Notes under the pieces: generated by a model
Seen by the model: only the letters and a program-made list of their open reading frames with translations
Told to the model about the DNA's origin: nothing
Databases searched by the model: none
Made by a program: the position numbers and the translations under genes
Part shown: positions 11,918-20,300 of the stretch, piece after piece
Layout of the letters: every line of letters starts with the position of its first letter
Numbering within the stretch: position 1 is the first letter of the stretch
Source of the DNA: Synoicihabitans lomoniglobus
GTDB taxonomy: Bacteria > Verrucomicrobiota > Verrucomicrobiia > Opitutales > Opitutaceae
Direction of reading: 5' to 3'
Assembly (NCBI RefSeq): GCF_029023725.1
Contig: NZ_CP119075.1
Location: 553,501 to 617,500 of the forward strand
Length of the DNA stretch: 64,000 nucleotides

Positions 11918-12183
11918 GGTTGGCGGGACTCGGGTGTTTCCAGGCCGAGTTGGTCGCTGAGATTTTCGATGGCTTCGAGCTGGGTTTGGACGGTATCGGC
12001 CTCGGCCTCCAGGCGTCCGATGGCCTTTTCGATTTCCGCGGGATTGGGGTCGCGGTCAACCAATGGATCTTCGCCTTCGAGGGTTTTGCCCTCGATGGCA
12101 CTCAGCAGAAACAAACTCGCACTCAAAGCGAAAAACAGGTCCGCCATGCAGATGAGATTGCGAAATTTGGTGGTGGAGGCCAT
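11914..12183 (-). CDS. Small single-span membrane protein, MotB/ExbD-like transmembrane segment
   Basis: An 89-residue protein. After a short cytoplasmic start (MASTTKFRNLI) comes a hydrophobic helix CMADLFFALSASLFLLSAI, containing one Asp near its cytoplasmic end, and then an acidic coiled-coil tail (about 45-80). The pattern ADLxxALxAxLFLLS is like the proton-carrying helix of MotB/ExbD-type stators, where the Asp is essential. That likeness is my reading and not a database hit. It has no peptidoglycan-binding domain. It overlaps the next gene by 4 bp and follows the 254-residue protein by 12 bp. I infer that it is the ion-pathway partner of the ExbB/MotA-like protein. Confidence 0.72.
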   Translation of the reverse strand: MASTTKFRNLICMADLFFALSASLFLLSAIEGKTLEGEDPLVDRDPNPAEIEKAIGRLEAEADTVQTQLEAIENLSDQLGLETPESRQP

Positions 12184-12195
12184 GCGGGCAGTGAA

Positions 12196-12960
12196 TCAGC
12201 TGGAGCGCGGCAGATAGGGACCGATCGGCTCGGCGGCCTTGATGGGGAAATCGGTGCGGGCGATCTCGCGGCCGGTGGATTGGCGCACGGCATCAAGGTG
12301 CGCGTAGATGAGTTGTTTCGCGGCGTCGAAGGAGTCGCGGGTCCAGCCCCCCGGTCGCACCGCAATGGCCACATAGCCGAATTCGTCGATCTGCTCCAGC
12401 AGTGCCGCTTGATGGGCGGGCAAGTCGTTGAGACTGATGCGCTGCGCCCCCGGATAGACGATGATGGCGTTGTCGACGCATTCGACCAGAACGTAGGGAC
12501 CGGTGTAGTTGTCGAATAACGACCGGCGCTCGGCGATGACCTTGTTACGCTGCACCTCGAGTTCGGCAATGCGGAGCCGAGCCGCCTCGATTTCGGCCAA
12601 CAGCTTTTCGAGGCGATCGAGATCAAGCTGCTCCTGTTGCAGGTCGCGATGGCGGGCGGCGAGTTGGGCGAGCTCCGCTTGGATGCGAGCGAGGCGGGCG
12701 GCGTTTTGGAGGAGCCGCAGTTTTTCCGCCGCGGACTGTTCGCGTGTGTCGAGGTCGTGCGCGGTGAAGGCCGACGCCGCAACCTGTTCCTCCAGGGCGA
12801 GGAATTCCTTGGTCAACGTGGGGGCGCTGCCGCCGTATTCGTAGACGAAGAGCGCGGCGCCCAGCAGGCAACAGAGCAGCGGAATCGAGACCAACCCGAG
12901 TTCGGGTTGGCCGGGCGCCGGGGTGCGGGCGCGGTGGCGGGATTTATGCCGACGGCTCAT
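12196..12960 (-). CDS. Membrane-anchored coiled-coil protein of the ExbB-like operon
   Basis: A 254-residue protein with a very basic cytoplasmic start (MSRRHKSRHRARTP), one membrane span (LVSIPLLCCLLGAALFVYEYGG), a coiled coil (about residues 45-140) and a compact C-terminal domain (about 150-254) with YVLVECVDNAIIVYPGAQRI and YVAIAVRPGGWTRDSFDAA. This resembles, from memory, periplasmic domains attached to ExbD-like proteins in Planctomycetes and Verrucomicrobia. It overlaps the channel gene by 17 bp. It is likely an inner-membrane protein with a periplasmic domain that works with the channel; its biochemical role is unknown. Confidence 0.75.
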   Translation of the reverse strand: MSRRHKSRHRARTPAPGQPELGLVSIPLLCCLLGAALFVYEYGGSAPTLTKEFLALEEQVAASAFTAHDLDTREQSAAEKLRLLQNAARLARIQAELAQLAARHRDLQQEQLDLDRLEKLLAEIEAARLRIAELEVQRNKVIAERRSLFDNYTGPYVLVECVDNAIIVYPGAQRISLNDLPAHQAALLEQIDEFGYVAIAVRPGGWTRDSFDAAKQLIYAHLDAVRQSTGREIARTDFPIKAAEPIGPYLPRSS

Positions 12961-14287
12961 CGGCGCGTTCCGGCGCGGCGGTTACGGTGAACGTTTTGGG
13001 GCGTTGCACGAGCTCCTGCGTGCGCTGGTGGGCGGCATCCCCGGTGGCTTGCAGATCGCTGAGCGCACGGCCGTGGGCGGCGGCGTGTTGTTCCAACGCG
13101 TCGATGGTCGACTGTTGGGCGGCGGCGAGTTGTTTGAGCGCGTCGAGGGTCGTGAGTTGACTCGACGACGCCTCCCCAATCTGTGCGGCGACTTGCTCGC
13201 CGGAGGCAGTCACCGCTTGCTGCAATGCACTCTCCGCCGTGGCCGCGTCGCCCCGGGCTTTTTCCAATTGCGCGAGCACGGCGGTGAGGGTGGTCGCCGC
13301 AGCGCTGCTGCTCGCAGTGAGCGTGTCCAGCTGGTCGAGCTTGGCGAGTTGCTCGCGGGCGGCGGTGGCGGCTTGCGCGGAGGAATCACGCAGGGCGGTC
13401 GCGAGGGCCTCGAGCTGCGGACCCGGGTCGGGTGCGGCGGGCGGGGTGGCGTTGAAGGACTCGAGGGCCGCCGTGAGTTTTTCGTTGGTGGCGGAGAGGA
13501 CGTTGAGATCGGTGGCCATGCTGCCGAGTTTGCCGCGCAGGTAGCCGATCAGTTCGGCCGGATCGATCCCGAACTCGTCGAGCCAGACGCGCGGATCATT
13601 GGATGACGGGATCGGCGAGGTGCCGGTGGCGTCGAGTTTGAGCAGGTGGTCTTCGACGAAATGGTCCAGACGCTCCAGCAGAGCGATCTCGGCGCGCCGC
13701 AACAGACTTTGCGCGATGGTGAGGGCGATGGTGAGAAAGAGCGCGAGCAGGGTGGTGTCGAACGCCGTGCCGATGGCGTTGGCGAAGGAGTTGGTGCTGT
13801 CTTCGCCCTGTAGCACGAAGTTGTTGTAAAGCCCTTTACTGAGCCCCCACACCGTGCCGAAGAAACCGACGAGAGGCAGGGTGCCGATCACATCGGCTGG
13901 CAGCACGAAACTCTCGTTGACCGCGCGCATGTCCTCCTCGGAGAGATCCTTGGCCGTATCCTGGCAAAAGGACGGCGAGTGATGCTGGGCGAGTTCCGCC
14001 ATCGCGGAGACGCGGCGCCGCACCACGCTGTCGGCGGTCGCAGCGGCATCGTGCGTCTGCCATTGGGCGTGGGTGAGATGGCGTTGTTCGGCCGCGAGGC
14101 GGCGGGCCTTCGCGATGAGCACATCGGCGCCGAAGATGAACATGGCGATGCTCAGCCATTGCACCGGGCTGCGTTCGAATAAAAACGCGTGGAACCACGC
14201 TTCGCTTGAAAGGGTGAACCGGAGCACCACCCACAACGCGATCGTTGCAACCGATGCCACGAGGGCGGACTTGATAAGATTTCGCAT
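12944..14287 (-). CDS. MotA/TolQ/ExbB proton-channel family protein with long coiled-coil tail
   Basis: A 447-residue inner-membrane protein. TM1 is near the N-terminus (SALVASVATIALWVVL) and TM2 follows (WLSIAMFIFGADVLIA). The family core is GTLPLVGFFGTVWGLSKGL, then FANAIGTAFDTTLLALFLTIAL, the TolQ/ExbB TM3-TM4 signature. From about residue 240 to the end the protein is an Ala/Glu/Gln-rich helical tail, unusual for ExbB/TolQ but reminiscent of ZorA and other tailed MotA-like proteins. The ATG at 14287 precedes the first membrane helix; an upstream TTG (14344) would add 19 residues. It heads a four-gene operon and is likely to convert proton or sodium flow into motion. Its target is unknown. 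Confidence 0.88.
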   Translation of the reverse strand: MRNLIKSALVASVATIALWVVLRFTLSSEAWFHAFLFERSPVQWLSIAMFIFGADVLIAKARRLAAEQRHLTHAQWQTHDAAATADSVVRRRVSAMAELAQHHSPSFCQDTAKDLSEEDMRAVNESFVLPADVIGTLPLVGFFGTVWGLSKGLYNNFVLQGEDSTNSFANAIGTAFDTTLLALFLTIALTIAQSLLRRAEIALLERLDHFVEDHLLKLDATGTSPIPSSNDPRVWLDEFGIDPAELIGYLRGKLGSMATDLNVLSATNEKLTAALESFNATPPAAPDPGPQLEALATALRDSSAQAATAAREQLAKLDQLDTLTASSSAAATTLTAVLAQLEKARGDAATAESALQQAVTASGEQVAAQIGEASSSQLTTLDALKQLAAAQQSTIDALEQHAAAHGRALSDLQATGDAAHQRTQELVQRPKTFTVTAAPERADEPSA

Positions 14288-14386
14288 GGGGTAGCAGGCG
14301 GGGAGACGTGACGGCAGTGTTCCGATCGAGTCGATGCGCAGCAAGCGATAAGCCTGCGGTTGCTTCTGATCCGTTGAGCACTGTAG

Positions 14387-16162
14387 ATGGGTGGCTCTTT
14401 AGTGAAAACCACCGACGACGATCTTCCTCCATTTCCTGACTACGATAATCCGCCCGTCCCGTTTTGGGAGCAACACGGTGGCTGGCTGGCCCCGTTGGGC
14501 GTGTTTGTCACCATGGTGCTTTTTACGGTGGTGGCGTTTCCGCCGTTCGATGCGCCCGAAGCTGCGTATGCCTGTCTCGCTCCCGCCATCCTGTGGGCTT
14601 ATCGGTGGCCCAAGCTGAAGGTGTTCGCCGCCGTGACGATCGGCGCGCAGATCACGGCGTGGTATATCCTCACGTGGTGGCTGCATCATGCGACCTGGCC
14701 GGGCTATCTGATGTTGGGACCTGTGGTGGGGGCGTGGGTCGGTTCGTGGTTCTTCATCGCATGGTGGTGGGTGCCTCGGTTGCGGGGGATGCGCACGATG
14801 AACCGATTGTTCGGTATTCTCGGTCTGGCGGCGGCTTGGGTGTTCATCGAATGGACGCGCACCTGGCTGTTGTCGGGCTTTCCCTGGCTGCCGTTGGCGG
14901 CCAGCCAATGGGAGCGATCGTCGATCCTGCAAGTGGCGGCTTACACGGGCGCGGGCGGCGTCTCCTTCGTGCTGGTGCTAATGAATCTCGGCTTTGCGGC
15001 CTATGGGCATCGTCTGTTTTTCGAGCACAACCTGCGCGGAATCAAGAAGCGCAGTCAGGAGTTCTTTTTGGCCATCTTCGGCCTGTTGGTGTGCCTGAGC
15101 ATCCACGTGCAGGAATCGGTCAATCGTTACCATTTTCATTCGCCGTTGGCGCGGTTCGGATTCGTGCAGCCCAACGTGCCGCAGGAGATCAAATGGAATC
15201 CGGAAGACGCTCCCGCCATCGTGGACACGTTGCAAAAGGCCACCGCCACGATCGCCCGCCGGCGTCCGGACGTCATTCTGTGGCCCGAAGCCGTGACCCC
15301 CTGGGCGGTGAAAGGCGACCCAACGGTGCAGGCTTTCGTCGAGCACACCGCGCAAGAAGCCGGCGCGCCGATTTTGCTCGGCTCGATTGCGCGGGAACCC
15401 GGGCCCACCCCGGACAGCGAGGAACGTTGGTATAACGGGGCCTTTATCGTGGATCCGGAGCTGGGCCTCGACCCCAACTATTACGCGAAGCGGCATCTGG
15501 TGCCGTTTGGGGAATACGTGCCGTGGCGTCCCGTGCTGGGCTGGCTCGACAAGGTCGTGCCGTTGCCCGGAGATTTCGAGGAAGGCGATTCGCCGCAGCC
15601 CTTGTTGTTCAACGCCGGCGGCCAGACGCTGGCCGTGGGTCCGCTGATTTGCTACGAAGACACGTATCCGCAACTGGCGCGGGCGACGGTGAAGGCCAAC
15701 GTCGATCTGCTGGTCGTGTTGACCAATAACGGCTGGTTCGGCGAAGGCGGAGCCGCGGAGCAACATGCCGCGCACAGCGTGTTGCGGGCGGTCGAAACGC
15801 GGCGTCCGGTGCTGCGGATCGGCAACGCCGGCTGGAGTGGCTGGATCGACGAATTCGGGGCCGTTCGCGCGGTGCTGCGCGCCGTCACGCGCACCGATGC
15901 CGATGGCACCTCGCGGACGATGGTGTCCAACAAACCGGGCGACATTGACGGCACGATCTACTTTCGCGGATCTTCCTCCGTCGACGTGCAACGCGACGTG
16001 CGCTGGATCGGCCGGGAGAGCTTTTACGTGCAACACGGCGATTGGTTCGTGTGGGTCTGCGTGGGCTTGATCGTCTTCGGCGTGATGCTGGTGCGTCCGG
16101 TTGATCCCAAAGAGGCCGCGAAAGCAGACAATCCCGGGGACCAAACTGAACCGCAACCGTAG
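14387..16162 (+). CDS. lnt: Apolipoprotein N-acyltransferase
   Basis: A 591-residue inner-membrane enzyme that adds the third acyl chain to lipoproteins in Gram-negative bacteria. The first half has about six membrane spans; the second half is a nitrilase-fold domain. The catalytic triad is visible: Glu301 in LWPEAVTPW, Lys368 in YYAKRHLVPFGEYVP, and Cys422 in LICYEDTYP. NNGWFGEGGAAEQHAAHS is the family's conserved region after the Cys. A final membrane span (WVCVGLIVFGVMLV) closes the protein. It is somewhat longer than E. coli Lnt (512 residues), with extended N- and C-termini. The TAG stop lies inside a GTAG-headed repeat. It is divergent from the ExbB-like operon. Confidence 0.95.
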   Translation: MGGSLVKTTDDDLPPFPDYDNPPVPFWEQHGGWLAPLGVFVTMVLFTVVAFPPFDAPEAAYACLAPAILWAYRWPKLKVFAAVTIGAQITAWYILTWWLHHATWPGYLMLGPVVGAWVGSWFFIAWWWVPRLRGMRTMNRLFGILGLAAAWVFIEWTRTWLLSGFPWLPLAASQWERSSILQVAAYTGAGGVSFVLVLMNLGFAAYGHRLFFEHNLRGIKKRSQEFFLAIFGLLVCLSIHVQESVNRYHFHSPLARFGFVQPNVPQEIKWNPEDAPAIVDTLQKATATIARRRPDVILWPEAVTPWAVKGDPTVQAFVEHTAQEAGAPILLGSIAREPGPTPDSEERWYNGAFIVDPELGLDPNYYAKRHLVPFGEYVPWRPVLGWLDKVVPLPGDFEEGDSPQPLLFNAGGQTLAVGPLICYEDTYPQLARATVKANVDLLVVLTNNGWFGEGGAAEQHAAHSVLRAVETRRPVLRIGNAGWSGWIDEFGAVRAVLRAVTRTDADGTSRTMVSNKPGDIDGTIYFRGSSSVDVQRDVRWIGRESFYVQHGDWFVWVCVGLIVFGVMLVRPVDPKEAAKADNPGDQTEPQP

Positions 16163-16298
16163 GCCGCGAGCTCGCTCGCGCTTCCGAGTCATTCGCCGGC
16201 GGATGAGTAGCGCGGAGCGGGCTCCTTGCACTCTGGTTACGCTTTTGCTTCAGGTTATCGGGCCGATAGCGCCGAGCGCCTGCGAGCAGGCCACCTAC
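16159..16298. repeat. REP-like element pair spanning the lnt stop
   Basis: A first unit gtaggccgcgagctcgctcg (16159-16178) includes the lnt stop codon and matches the unit at 10946. An inverted second unit at 16276-16298 reads gtaggtggcctgctcgcagg on the minus strand and closely matches the one at 24191. Two sub-families thus sit in one intergenic region between convergent genes. Confidence 0.65.
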
Positions 16299-16329
16299 GA
16301 TAATGCTCAGCGGGCGGCCAATTTTCGCC

Positions 16330-16899
16330 CTACTTGGCTGCAGCAGCGGAGGTCACGCGTTTGAGACCGGCGACGGCCTCACCGTGATCAGGACGCTCGT
16401 CGATCGTGGCTTGGAAAAGCGCGGCGGCCTTCGCGAGGTCGCCGCGTTTCTCGGCTACGAGGGCGAGCTCGGTATTACCGAGCCAAGCAAGACGTTTGTG
16501 CACTTCTTGTGCGTAGGGTTCCGCTTTGTCGGCGCTGCCGCCGGCGATCGCCGGAGCGTTCAAGTAGTAGCGGCTTAGGCCGATCCAGCCCGTGAGGTGG
16601 TTGGGATCGATTTCCACGGAGCGCTCATAGGCTTTGAGCATTTTGCCTGCGACCATGCCCTTCACCATGAAGTTCACCTCATTGATTCGGGTGACCAGCA
16701 TTTGCGCGTAGTCGGTTTGTAAGGTCGCGTCATTGGGGTCGGCCTCGATCGCCTTTTCCATCAGCGCCAACGCGGGTTTGGTCTCACCGGCTTTGAGGGT
16801 AGCCTGGGCTTCGGTAGCAAGCGCCGTGGCCGCTTCATTGGCGGCGAAGGTCGCGGAAGCGGTGAATAAAACTGCAACAATAGCGATCGTAGATTTCAT
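16330..16899 (-). CDS. Exported TPR-like protein
   Basis: A 189-residue protein with a clear signal peptide (MKSTIAIVAVLFTASATFAA, cut near residue 19). The mature part is helical with TPR-type repeats: LALMEKAIEADPNDATLQTD and AYERSVEIDPNHLTGW carry the canonical ALxxxxxAxxxDP spacing, and AAALFQATIDERPDHGEA closes with a third. It is probably periplasmic and protein-binding; no enzyme motif is seen. It lies 51 bp after the ADOP permease on the same strand, with a perfect palindrome in that gap, so it may have its own promoter and operator. Confidence 0.85.
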   Translation of the reverse strand: MKSTIAIVAVLFTASATFAANEAATALATEAQATLKAGETKPALALMEKAIEADPNDATLQTDYAQMLVTRINEVNFMVKGMVAGKMLKAYERSVEIDPNHLTGWIGLSRYYLNAPAIAGGSADKAEPYAQEVHKRLAWLGNTELALVAEKRGDLAKAAALFQATIDERPDHGEAVAGLKRVTSAAAAK

Positions 16900-16923
16900 A
16901 TTATCAATGAGTTAGGAGAGAGT

Positions 16924-16940
16924 GTAACCATAATGGTTAC
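16924..16940. promoter_or_regulatory. Perfect 8-1-8 palindrome upstream of the TPR gene
   Basis: gtaaccat-a-atggttac is a perfect inverted repeat 24 bases before the TPR start codon and 10 bases after the permease stop. Its shape and position fit an operator for a dimeric regulator. It lacks a U-tract and a GC-rich stem, so it is unlikely to be a terminator. Confidence 0.45.
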
Positions 16941-16950
16941 AGTGGTAGGT

Positions 16951-19359
16951 TTACGGAGATTGGAGAATGGTGGCGGGCGGGACGCGGGAGGCGCGGCGGG
17001 CGAGGGGGTAGGCGGTGAGCGTGGTCACGCCGGCAATCACGCCGATGAGCAGGAGGTAGGTGATGGGGTCTGACGGACCGATGCCGAAGAGTTGGCCGCG
17101 CAACAGCAGGGTGGTTGGCACGGCGAACACGACGCCACCGGCGAGACCGATGCCGGTGAGGCGTCCGGCGCGGCGGATCATGAGCTGACGGATCGAAGCC
17201 GGACTGGCACCGAGGGCGATGCGCACCGCGATCTCGCGGAGGCGTTGCTCGAGGGAGAAGCGTAAGCTGGCGTGTAAGCCGAACGCCGACAGCGAAAGCG
17301 CCAGCACGGCGAATCCACCAAATAAATACGCGTAGAGCCGTGATGCGGTCGCGCCCTGCGCGATGTTGGTCGTGAGAGCGGTGGGCGAAACCGGCAGGGT
17401 GCTGTCGTGGGCGCGCAAGGCGGCGATGACGGCGGTGGTGGCGCTGGCCCGGTCGAGCCGCACCAACAGGGTGCTGAAAAACCACGGCATCTGTTTCTGC
17501 GGCACGTAGATTTGTGGCAGGGGCGGCTCGGCCAGGGAAGTCTGGCGCGTGTCGCCCACGATGCCGACCACCTCGCGGTAGACCGCCCCCATCCACGGCA
17601 GAATCATCACGCGCTGGCCGAGGGCGTTGCCATCGGGAAACATGCGGCGGGCGTAAGCTTCGTTGATGACGGCGACCGGAGCGCCCTCGGCGTTGTCGTG
17701 GTCGGAGAAAGTGCGACCGGCGTGCACCGGGATTTGCAACGTGCGAAAGAAGCCTTCGCTGATCGGGGCGTAAACGGCCTCGACCGCGTTGGTTGCATCC
17801 GTGTTGGTGCCTTGCCGCCAGCTCGGGTAAGCGAGGGTAATGCCGTTGAGCGGGGCGCTGGCGTTGATCGAAACCTGGCCGACCCCCGGCACCTCTTCGA
17901 CGACGGTGAGCAAATCCTCGTAGTAGCGCACGAGCTCCTCGTTGGTTTCGTAGCGACTCGCGGGCGGCGACAGACGCAAGGTCATCACCTCGTCGGCGTT
18001 GAAGCCCGGCGGCACTTGGTTGAGTCGCACCAGGCTTTGCATGAGCAGCATGGCCACCGCGAGGACCGTGACGGTGAGGGCAACCTGGCCTGAAACGAGC
18101 GGCGATTGCCAACGGGCAACCCCGCGGCTGGTGGCACCGCGGGCCGCGCCATCCTTGAGCCATTGGTTCACGTCGGCGGTCGAAAGCTGCCACGCCGGGA
18201 GCGCGGCGCAGAGCAACGCGCTCACGAGCGCCGCGAGTAAACCGACACCGACGGCACTCCAATCCAGCGCCACTTCGTGTGCCCGGGGAAGCAATACCGG
18301 GGGGATTTGGTCCGCCACGATCGGCAGCGCGACGGCGGCGAGCGCCGTGCCAATCAGCCCGCCGATCAAAGCGAGCACAAAGCTCTCAAAGACCACGGTG
18401 CGAGCCAGCCGAATCGGCGTGGCGCCGAGTGCGAGGCGCACGCCGAGTTCGGGCAGGCGGGCGATGCAGCGGGCGAGCAACAGGTTGGCGAGATTGAAGC
18501 AGACAATGAGCAGCACCAGCCCCACCGCGCCGAGGAGCAACAGCAGGTTCGTGCGGATACCAGCGGTGCGTTGCTCCAACAAGGAGCGAATGGCGGTGGT
18601 CCAGTCGCGGTTGCTCTCGGGGTATTCCCGGGCGAGGTCCTGCGAGATGCCACGAACCTCGGCGTTGGCGGCGGCAAGGTTTGCTCCGGCGGCCAAACGG
18701 CCGAAGCCGTTCCAAAAGCGAGAGTCGCGGGCGAAGTATTCGGGGGACTCGTCGGGGAAGGGAATCCAAGCCTCGACGAAAGTCGGCTCGCGGAAACTGG
18801 CCGGCATCACGCCGATGACGGTGTGCGGCACATCGTCGAGGGTGATTGACGCGCCCAGCACGGCGGCATCGCGGCCGAAATAGCGTTCCCACGCTTCTTC
18901 GCTCAGCACGACCGTGCGGGCCGAGGAAAACGAGAATTCGTCGGAGGCGAAGGTGCGGCCGAGGATGGGTTGCACCTTAAATACCGTGAAAAAATCGGGG
19001 GTGACGAGACCGTTGATCAACTGCACCGGCGTGCCTTCCTCGGGCGTGTAAGCGATGAAGTTGGGCCGCACGGCTCCCAGCGCCTCAAACTGGGTGGAGC
19101 GGTCGATGAAGTCGCGAAAGTCGGTCGGCGAAACCCCTTCCTGATCGAGCGCCTTGGCGTGATTCAAGGAGCGAAATCCCACCAGCCGACCGGGGTCGTT
19201 GTAGGGCAGGGGCTGGAGCACGATGGAGTGAAACAGGGAAAAAATCGCGACCGTGGAGCCGAGTCCCACCGCGAGCAGCACCACGGCCAACGAGCTGAAC
19301 CCCGGAGCGCGGCGGAGCTGGCGGAGAGCGTCTTGGAAATCGGCGAGCAGGTCTTTCAT
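16951..19359 (-). CDS. Orphan ABC transporter permease (ADOP/MacB-FtsX type)
   Basis: An 802-residue inner-membrane protein of the acidobacterial duplicated orphan permease type. It has two copies of the MacB-like periplasmic domain plus FtsX domain. The start MKDLLADFQDALRQLRRAPGF and the first helix SLAVVLLAVGLGSTVAIFSL are typical, and NDPGRLV and VLSEEAWERYFGRD occur in the first periplasmic domain. A second set starts near residue 430 (LVSGQVALTVTVLAVAMLL). FTVFKVQPILGRTF and the terminal LREIAVRIALGASP are also signature segments. No ATP-binding subunit is adjacent, as usual for this family. It follows a NarL-type two-component system, which may control it. The substrate is unknown. Confidence 0.93.
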   Translation of the reverse strand: MKDLLADFQDALRQLRRAPGFSSLAVVLLAVGLGSTVAIFSLFHSIVLQPLPYNDPGRLVGFRSLNHAKALDQEGVSPTDFRDFIDRSTQFEALGAVRPNFIAYTPEEGTPVQLINGLVTPDFFTVFKVQPILGRTFASDEFSFSSARTVVLSEEAWERYFGRDAAVLGASITLDDVPHTVIGVMPASFREPTFVEAWIPFPDESPEYFARDSRFWNGFGRLAAGANLAAANAEVRGISQDLAREYPESNRDWTTAIRSLLEQRTAGIRTNLLLLLGAVGLVLLIVCFNLANLLLARCIARLPELGVRLALGATPIRLARTVVFESFVLALIGGLIGTALAAVALPIVADQIPPVLLPRAHEVALDWSAVGVGLLAALVSALLCAALPAWQLSTADVNQWLKDGAARGATSRGVARWQSPLVSGQVALTVTVLAVAMLLMQSLVRLNQVPPGFNADEVMTLRLSPPASRYETNEELVRYYEDLLTVVEEVPGVGQVSINASAPLNGITLAYPSWRQGTNTDATNAVEAVYAPISEGFFRTLQIPVHAGRTFSDHDNAEGAPVAVINEAYARRMFPDGNALGQRVMILPWMGAVYREVVGIVGDTRQTSLAEPPLPQIYVPQKQMPWFFSTLLVRLDRASATTAVIAALRAHDSTLPVSPTALTTNIAQGATASRLYAYLFGGFAVLALSLSAFGLHASLRFSLEQRLREIAVRIALGASPASIRQLMIRRAGRLTGIGLAGGVVFAVPTTLLLRGQLFGIGPSDPITYLLLIGVIAGVTTLTAYPLARRASRVPPATILQSP

Positions 19360-19640
19360 GTCGCCGCCCAGTATGCGCGTTTAGCGGTTCGGGCACATGG
19401 CCCAATGGTCATGGCCGAAGGTCACGGTTGGTCGTTGGGGGAACGCGGCAAAGCGCCAAGTGGACCGTAGCACGAGTCCGCGTTGGGGCGTGCAAGGATT
19501 CTACATGAGGTCGAAACTCAGGGTAGCGCGTTCGCTGGCGAATGCCGTCGCAGAGTGGACGCGGTCGTCGCAAGCAACGACCCCACAAGTATCCCAACCC
19601 GAATGCGTGATCCGCGACAGGGGGGGGCGGGGGCGATGGC

Positions 19641-20300
19641 TCAGATCAGATCCAGCTCGCGGGCGCGAAGGGCGGCTTGGGTGCGATCGAGGACGCCGAG
19701 TTTGCCGAGGACGTTGCTCATGTGGTTTTTGACCGTGCCTTCGGCGATGCCGAGTGCGTTCGCGATCTCCTTGTTGCTGTGACCGGTGGCGAGGTGTTTG
19801 AGCACGTCGAGTTCACGGCTGGACAACGGCTCGGCCAAAGGTTGCGGCGCGGCACGGCGCACTTGGTTGCTGGCGAGACGCGAGAAATGTTGCAGCAGCT
19901 TGGCGGTGACCGAGGGCTCGATGAACGATTCGCCGCGGGCCGTGAGTTCGATGGCTTCGATGACGCGTTCCGAAGGGGAGGCTTTGAGCAAATAGCCGAC
20001 CGCGCCGGCGCTGAGGGCTTCGTAGACTTCTTCGTCATCCTCAAACGTGGTGAGCACAATGATCCGCGTATCGGGCATCTCGGCGCTGATGCGGCGGGTG
20101 GCCTCGACACCGTTCACGCGTGGCATCCGCAGGTCCATCAGCACGATGTCGGGCCGGTGGAATCGGGCAGCGGTCAGCGCCTGCTCTCCGTCTCCGGCTT
20201 CATCCACGATTTCAAGGTGGGACTTTTGTTCGAGTAGGATGCGCAGCCCTTCCCGAAAGAGGGCTTGGTCATCGACGAGGAGCACGCGAATTCGGTTCAT
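19641..20300 (-). CDS. NarL/FixJ-family response regulator
   Basis: A 219-residue regulator: a receiver domain with the acidic pair LVDDQ, phosphoacceptor Asp56 (IVLMDLRMP), Thr in VLTTFEDDE and Lys in LLKASPSE, then a LuxR-type helix-turn-helix (LSSRELDVLKHLATG, NKEIANALGIAEGTVKNHMS). It binds DNA when phosphorylated. Its ATG overlaps the stop of the kinase gene by 4 bp, so the two are one coupled unit. The ADOP permease lies 281 bp downstream on the same strand and is a plausible target. The gap (19360-19640) holds no gene that I can support. Confidence 0.96.
   Translation of the reverse strand: MNRIRVLLVDDQALFREGLRILLEQKSHLEIVDEAGDGEQALTAARFHRPDIVLMDLRMPRVNGVEATRRISAEMPDTRIIVLTTFEDDEEVYEALSAGAVGYLLKASPSERVIEAIELTARGESFIEPSVTAKLLQHFSRLASNQVRRAAPQPLAEPLSSRELDVLKHLATGHSNKEIANALGIAEGTVKNHMSNVLGKLGVLDRTQAALRARELDLI

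Noticed and set aside
11066-14287. Zorya-type defence system
   Set aside because: Only the tailed MotA-like protein fits; there is no ZorB OmpA domain and no ZorC/ZorD or other effector.
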